NCBI RefSeq assembly: GCF_030063135.1
Contig: NZ_JASISO010000033.1
Coordinates: 1 to 64,000, forward strand
Origin: Streptomyces sp. G-G2
GTDB taxonomy: Bacteria > Actinomycetota > Actinomycetes > Streptomycetales > Streptomycetaceae
Direction: 5' to 3'
DNA: 64,000 nt
Positions 60,559-64,000 of this stretch are shown here, piece by piece. The notes below the pieces were generated by a model. The model made no database searches and was not told the origin of the DNA. It worked only from the letters and a program-made list of their open reading frames with translations. Made by a program: the position numbers and the translations under genes. Position 1 is the stretch's first letter, and every line of letters begins with the position of its first letter.

Positions 60559-62259
60559 GTGAGCACCGAGAACGAGGGCACCGCGGCCCCGAAGCCCCCC
60601 GCGGCCCCGTCCGCACCTCCCGTGCCGGTGGCCGCGCCGACCCCCGAGCCGGTCGCCGTACCGGCTGCTCCGGTCGACGCGCGCCGGGCGGACGCGCCCG
60701 AGGCCGGCGCGCGCGAGAGCGCCGCGCCCGCCGTGGAGATGGGCAAGGCGCCGGGCGGTGCCGACCATGGGTACGTCGCCGCTTCCGCGCCGGCCGAGCA
60801 CGTGACCCGGCAGCTGCCGACGACCTCGGCGCCCGGCGCCGAGGCCGCCCAGCAAGTGCCCCCGACTCCCGCGGCCCCGTACGGGGCGCCGCCTGCCACG
60901 ACCGGGTACGAATCCCCCGGCGCTGCTCCGTACGGCGCTCCGGACGAGGGCGCGCCCGCGCTCTCGTACGGCGCTCCGGCCGGACCTCCCCCGGGCCACG
61001 GCGCGCACGGCGCACCCGGCGCCGAGGCCTGGCCGCCGCCCCCGCCCGCGGTTCCGGCGTACGGAGCCCAGGGACACGAGGGCGGCAACGGCGGCGGTGT
61101 CTGGGGCGCGCCCCTGGCCGCCGACGCCCCGCAGCCCAAGCCGAAGGGCCGGGGCGGCCTGATCGTGGCCGTGCTGGCGGCCGCCCTGCTCGCGGGTGGC
61201 GTCGGCGGCGGCATCGGCTACAAGCTCGCCGACGGCGGGTTCGACGGCTCCGGCTCGACCACGGTCAGCTCCGGTGAGACGCCCAAGGACCTCAAGCGCG
61301 AGTCCGGCTCGGTCGCGGGCCTGGCCGCCAAGGCACTGCCGAGCGTGGTCACCATCGAGGCACAGGGCGGCGACGGCGAGGGCGGTACGGGCACCGGCTT
61401 CGTCTACGACCAGCAGGGCCACATCCTCACCAACAACCACGTGGTGGCTTCCGCGGCGAGCGGCGGCAAGCTCTCCGCCACCTTCTCCAACGGCAAGAAG
61501 TACGACGCCGAGGTCGTGGGCCGGGCCCAGGGCTACGACGTGGCGGTACTGAAGCTGAAGAACCCGCCGGCGGGGCTCAACCCGCTCGCACTGGGCGACT
61601 CGGACAAGGTCGCGGTCGGCGACACGACCATCGCGATCGGCGCCCCCTTCGGTCTGTCGAACACGGTGACGACCGGCATCGTCAGCGCCAAGAACCGCCC
61701 GGTCGCCTCCGGTGACGGGGCCAGCAACAAGAACTCGTACATGAGCGCCCTCCAGACGGACGCCTCGATCAACCCGGGCAACTCCGGCGGTCCGCTGCTG
61801 GACGGGCGCGGCGCGGTCATCGGCATCAACTCCGCCATCCAGTCGGCGGGCAACGGCGGCTTCGGCGGCGGCCAGGCCGGTTCCATCGGCCTCGGTTTCG
61901 CCATCCCGGTCAACCAGGCGAAGAACGTCGCCGAGCAGCTGATCAAGACGGGCAAGCCGACCTACCCGGTGATCGGTGTCTCCGTGGACCTCCAGTCCAA
62001 GACGGACGGCGCGAAGATCTCCGAGCAGGGCGCCGCCGCCAACGAGCTGGTCGACCCGGCCGGTCCGGCGGGCAAGGCGGGCCTCAAGCCCGGCGATGTG
62101 ATCACCCAGTTCGGCGACAAGCCCGTCGACAGCGGTCCGACCCTCATCAGTGAGATCTGGACGTACAAGCCCGGCGACACGGTGAAGCTGACCTACCTGC
62201 GGGGCGGCAAGCCGACCACGGTCGACATCACGCTCGGCTCGCGCGTCGGCGACAAGTAG
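60559..62259 (+). CDS. Membrane-anchored HtrA-like serine protease with PDZ
   Basis: A 566-residue S1C protease. Residues 1-195 are a disordered, cytoplasmic, Ala/Pro/Gly/Tyr-rich region (many PYGAP-type units). A transmembrane helix at about 200-222 (LIVAVLAAALLAGGVGGGIG) is followed by the trypsin-like domain with His294 (TNNHVV), Asp327 (YDVAVLKLK) and Ser409 (GNSGGPL), then a PDZ domain at about 465-560. The protease acts outside the membrane on misfolded or regulatory proteins. GTG 60559 is preceded by GAGGAGAG. Variable tandem repeats and a strong terminator follow. Confidence 0.94.
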   Translation: MSTENEGTAAPKPPAAPSAPPVPVAAPTPEPVAVPAAPVDARRADAPEAGARESAAPAVEMGKAPGGADHGYVAASAPAEHVTRQLPTTSAPGAEAAQQVPPTPAAPYGAPPATTGYESPGAAPYGAPDEGAPALSYGAPAGPPPGHGAHGAPGAEAWPPPPPAVPAYGAQGHEGGNGGGVWGAPLAADAPQPKPKGRGGLIVAVLAAALLAGGVGGGIGYKLADGGFDGSGSTTVSSGETPKDLKRESGSVAGLAAKALPSVVTIEAQGGDGEGGTGTGFVYDQQGHILTNNHVVASAASGGKLSATFSNGKKYDAEVVGRAQGYDVAVLKLKNPPAGLNPLALGDSDKVAVGDTTIAIGAPFGLSNTVTTGIVSAKNRPVASGDGASNKNSYMSALQTDASINPGNSGGPLLDGRGAVIGINSAIQSAGNGGFGGGQAGSIGLGFAIPVNQAKNVAEQLIKTGKPTYPVIGVSVDLQSKTDGAKISEQGAAANELVDPAGPAGKAGLKPGDVITQFGDKPVDSGPTLISEIWTYKPGDTVKLTYLRGGKPTTVDITLGSRVGDK

Positions 62260-62342
62260 TTCCACCGACGGTTAGTCCCACCGACGGGTAGTTCCACCGA
62301 CGAGTCGCTCCACTCGGCGGGTAGTTCCACGGGCTCGGCGGG
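62257..62342. repeat. Degenerate ~16-bp tandem repeats after the protease gene
   Basis: Units of the form TAGTTCCACCGACGGT run from the stop codon onwards: 62257-62272, 62273-62288, 62289-62304, then diverged units at 62305-62321 and 62322-62342. The first unit contains the TAG stop of the protease gene. The array lies before the terminator, so it is transcribed with the 3' end. Confidence 0.75.
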
Positions 62343-62360
62343 TGGTGCCACGGGGCGATG

Positions 62361-62400
62361 GGGAGGGGCCGTAGACGGGATTCCGGCTACGGCCCCTCCC
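62361..62400 (+). terminator. Terminator of the HtrA-like gene
   Basis: GGGAGGGGCCGTAG (62361-62374) pairs perfectly with CTACGGCCCCTCCC (62387-62400) around a 12-base loop, just before the LysR start. Confidence 0.85.
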
Positions 62401-62422
62401 AACGTCCGCTTATGCTTCGCAG

Positions 62423-63328
62423 GTGTTCGATTCGCGGCACATACGGACGTTTCACGAGGTGGTCGCCTCCGGGTCGTACTCGGCGGCCGCCCGCGTCCTG
62501 GGATATACGCAGCCCGCGATCACTCAGCAGATGAAGGCCCTGGAGCGGGCCGTCGGCACTCCCCTGTTCACCCGGGTCGGCCGCCGTATGCAGCTCACCG
62601 AGGCGGGCAACTCCCTGGTCCGGCACGCGGAGTCGATCCTCGGCAGCCTTTCCGCCGCCGAGGCGCAGATGAAGGCGTACGCCCGGCTGCGGGCCGGTCG
62701 GGTGCGGCTGTGCGGGTTCCCCAGCGTCAACGTCACCCTCGTCCCGGAGGCCCTGAGCGGGCTAGCCAAGGACCATCCCGGGGTCCAGGTGGAGCTGCTG
62801 GAGGGTGAGCCCCCGGACTCGTTGCGCAGGCTGGAGCGCGGGGAGTGCGACATCACCCTCGCCTTCACCTATCCCGGGCTGCACGAGGAGATACCGGACG
62901 AGGTGGCCGAGGTGCGGCTGCTGGAGGACCAGCTGACGGTGCTGCTGCCGACCGGCCACCCGCTGGCTCGGCGCCGGGCCGTGCACCTGGTGGACCTGGC
63001 CGAGGAGCGGTGGATCGCGGGCTGTCCGCGCTGCCGGGCGAACCTGCTGCACGAGTGCGCCGAGCTGGGCTTCGTCCCCGACATCCGGTTCTCCACCGAC
63101 GACAACCTGGTCGTGCAGAGCCTGGTCGCGCAGGGGCTGGGGGTGGCGATGATGCCCGCGCTGGTACTGCCGTCACTCTCCCTGAGCAAGGTCTGCGGGC
63201 GGGCCCTGGAGCCGGTCGCCCGCCGCCACATCGCCGCCTACGTCTACCGCGACCATCTGCGGATCCCGGCGACCGTCGCCGTTCTTGACGAACTGAAGCG
63301 GGTGGCGGCCAACCGCGTCGGCTGCTGA
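62423..63328 (+). CDS. LysR-family regulator
   Basis: A 301-residue LysR regulator. The N-terminal helix-turn-helix is HIRTFHEVVASGSYSAAARVLGYTQPAITQQM, and residues about 90-300 are the periplasmic-binding-like effector domain. It stands directly upstream of a cysteine-dioxygenase gene in the same orientation (100-base gap), so it probably controls that gene in response to a sulfur or amino-acid signal (inference from position). GTG 62423 is close to a TATGCT -10-like element, so the message may be leaderless. Confidence 0.9.
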   Translation: MFDSRHIRTFHEVVASGSYSAAARVLGYTQPAITQQMKALERAVGTPLFTRVGRRMQLTEAGNSLVRHAESILGSLSAAEAQMKAYARLRAGRVRLCGFPSVNVTLVPEALSGLAKDHPGVQVELLEGEPPDSLRRLERGECDITLAFTYPGLHEEIPDEVAEVRLLEDQLTVLLPTGHPLARRRAVHLVDLAEERWIAGCPRCRANLLHECAELGFVPDIRFSTDDNLVVQSLVAQGLGVAMMPALVLPSLSLSKVCGRALEPVARRHIAAYVYRDHLRIPATVAVLDELKRVAANRVGC

Positions 63329-63428
63329 CCGACCCGGCGGCCCTTCTCCCCCATCCATAAGACAGGCTTGGGATTTCGGGTCAAAACTGTCGTTGGACGT
63401 GATGGATCGGCTGCCGGACGCTGCCGGT

Positions 63429-63983
63429 ATGACCACCACCACACCGGCCCGAACCACCGCGAGGATGGCCGCCCTCGTCGCTGAGATCCGTACGGTCGTG
63501 GACCGGGGTCTTGCCCCCGACCTCACCGCCTACCTGATCGGCGAGCGCGTCGCGCCCCAGCTGGGTACGCCCGACCTGCTGACCGCCGAACAGTGCGAGG
63601 GTCACCCGGACCGGTACCGGCAGCACGTCCTGCACGCCGAAGCGGACGGCAGCTTCTCGGTGGTGGCACTGGTGTGGCTGCCCGGCCAGGAGACGGCCAT
63701 CCACGATCACGTCTCGTGGTGCGTGGCCGGGGTGCACGAGGGTGCGGAGAGCGAGCTGCGGTACCGGCTCGCCCCGGCCACGGGTAAGGAGGGCGCCCGT
63801 CTGGTGGCCACCGAGCAGATCGTCAACGGCCCCGGGGACGTCTGCGGGTTCGCACCCCCCGGAGACATCCACAAGGTCCGCAACTCCTGTCGCACGAAGG
63901 CGATATCCCTGCACGTCTACGGCGCCGACGTGGAGCGCCTGGGCAGCAGCGTCCGCCGGGTCTACACGCTCCCCACCGACTGA
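63429..63983 (+). CDS. Cysteine dioxygenase family protein
   Basis: A 184-residue cupin-fold thiol dioxygenase. The iron ligands are His92 and His94 (IHDHVSW) and His148 (GDIHKVRN). Actinobacterial members oxidise cysteine to cysteine sulfinate, or act on other thiols; the exact substrate is not decided by sequence. The ATG at 63429 (MTTTTPARTT) is chosen; the upstream in-frame ATGs look non-coding. Its stop overlaps the next start (TGATG), which suggests an operon with the downstream gene, outside the window. Confidence 0.88.
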   Translation: MTTTTPARTTARMAALVAEIRTVVDRGLAPDLTAYLIGERVAPQLGTPDLLTAEQCEGHPDRYRQHVLHAEADGSFSVVALVWLPGQETAIHDHVSWCVAGVHEGAESELRYRLAPATGKEGARLVATEQIVNGPGDVCGFAPPGDIHKVRNSCRTKAISLHVYGADVERLGSSVRRVYTLPTD

Positions 63984-64000
63984 TGGCGCTGCTGCACCGG
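63983..64000 (+). CDS. Start of a downstream gene (partial)
   Basis: An ATG overlaps the cysteine dioxygenase stop (TGATG) and opens a frame reading MALLHR up to the window end. Such tight overlap is typical of a coupled gene; in related genomes a sulfurtransferase (rhodanese) gene commonly follows, but nothing here proves it. Confidence 0.4.

Noticed and set aside
59482..62265. Minus-strand frame of 927 codons joining the GDPD gene to the antisense of the HtrA-like gene
   Set aside because: Only the first 278 codons from GTG 60318 resemble a real protein; the rest lies antisense to the protease gene.
62446..62460. ACGTTTCACGAGG in the LysR gene, resembling half of parS
   Set aside because: Only one half-site matches; no palindrome.

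Overview
The window is high-GC DNA from a Streptomyces chromosome. GTG starts and 4-nt GTGA gene overlaps are frequent, development genes (ssgR-ssgA) are present, and the gene set (thiC, hisC, cydAB-cydCD, serS, pheA, a DyP/Sco/PCu(A)C copper cluster, pepP, an HtrA-like protease) resembles the central chromosome just to one side of oriC in S. coelicolor. Six perfect 14-bp ParB sites (GTTTCACGTGAAAC) and groups of DnaA-box-like 9-mers support an origin-proximal position. dnaA, dnaN, parA and parB are not in view. About 60 protein genes are supported. I saw no rRNA, tRNA or CRISPR.

Layout. 1-9.8 kb: the 3' end of an IS982-like transposase, a class-C beta-lactamase-fold hydrolase, an AlkZ-like winged-helix protein, two GNAT enzymes, three clustered parS sites, a HAD phosphatase, a flavohaemoprotein carrying a TTA codon, a NUDIX hydrolase, an operon of holin-like membrane protein / low-molecular-weight tyrosine phosphatase / PLP gamma-lyase, a cupin and a DUF5326 protein. 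10-17 kb: ssgR-ssgA (sporulation septation), a YibE/F membrane protein, a TPP riboswitch with thiC, a membrane protein whose reading frame runs antisense into thiC, and a metallophosphatase. 17-31 kb: a LacI regulator, hisC, a cyclophilin-like protein, a Rex operator with cydA, cydB and fused cydCD, a GAF sensor kinase, a HAD/Cof phosphatase, an F420-type oxidoreductase and a broken TPR gene. 31-37 kb: KptA, an aquaporin, and an overlapping minus-strand operon (M24 peptidase fold, EphD-like hydrolase-SDR fusion, PF10118 protein, then MerR). 37-41 kb: a four-gene ABC operon and a rhomboid-like protein. 42-52 kb (minus strand): membrane protein, YcnI, Sco, PCu(A)C chaperone, CopCD and the Tat-exported DyP peroxidase, followed by pheA, a DnaA-box-rich gap, serS and a HAD protein. 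52-64 kb: two HATPase switch proteins, pepP, a PP2C-like phosphatase lacking a metal-site Asp, a degenerate Prim-Pol protein, a SEC-C/DUF5926 protein, a glycerophosphodiesterase, an HtrA-like protease, and a LysR/cysteine dioxygenase pair.

How the parts fit. Redox respiration (Rex-cydABCD plus a GAF kinase), copper supply for extracellular oxidases (Sco, chaperone, CopCD, DyP), morphological development (ssgR-ssgA, a possible bldA link through the TTA codon) and chromosome biology (parS, DnaA boxes) lie close together. The least characterised unit is the M24/EphD-like/PF10118/MerR operon with an inverted repeat at its promoter. The most notable non-coding unit is the gap upstream of serS with six DnaA-box-like 9-mers, a candidate initiator-binding locus outside oriC.
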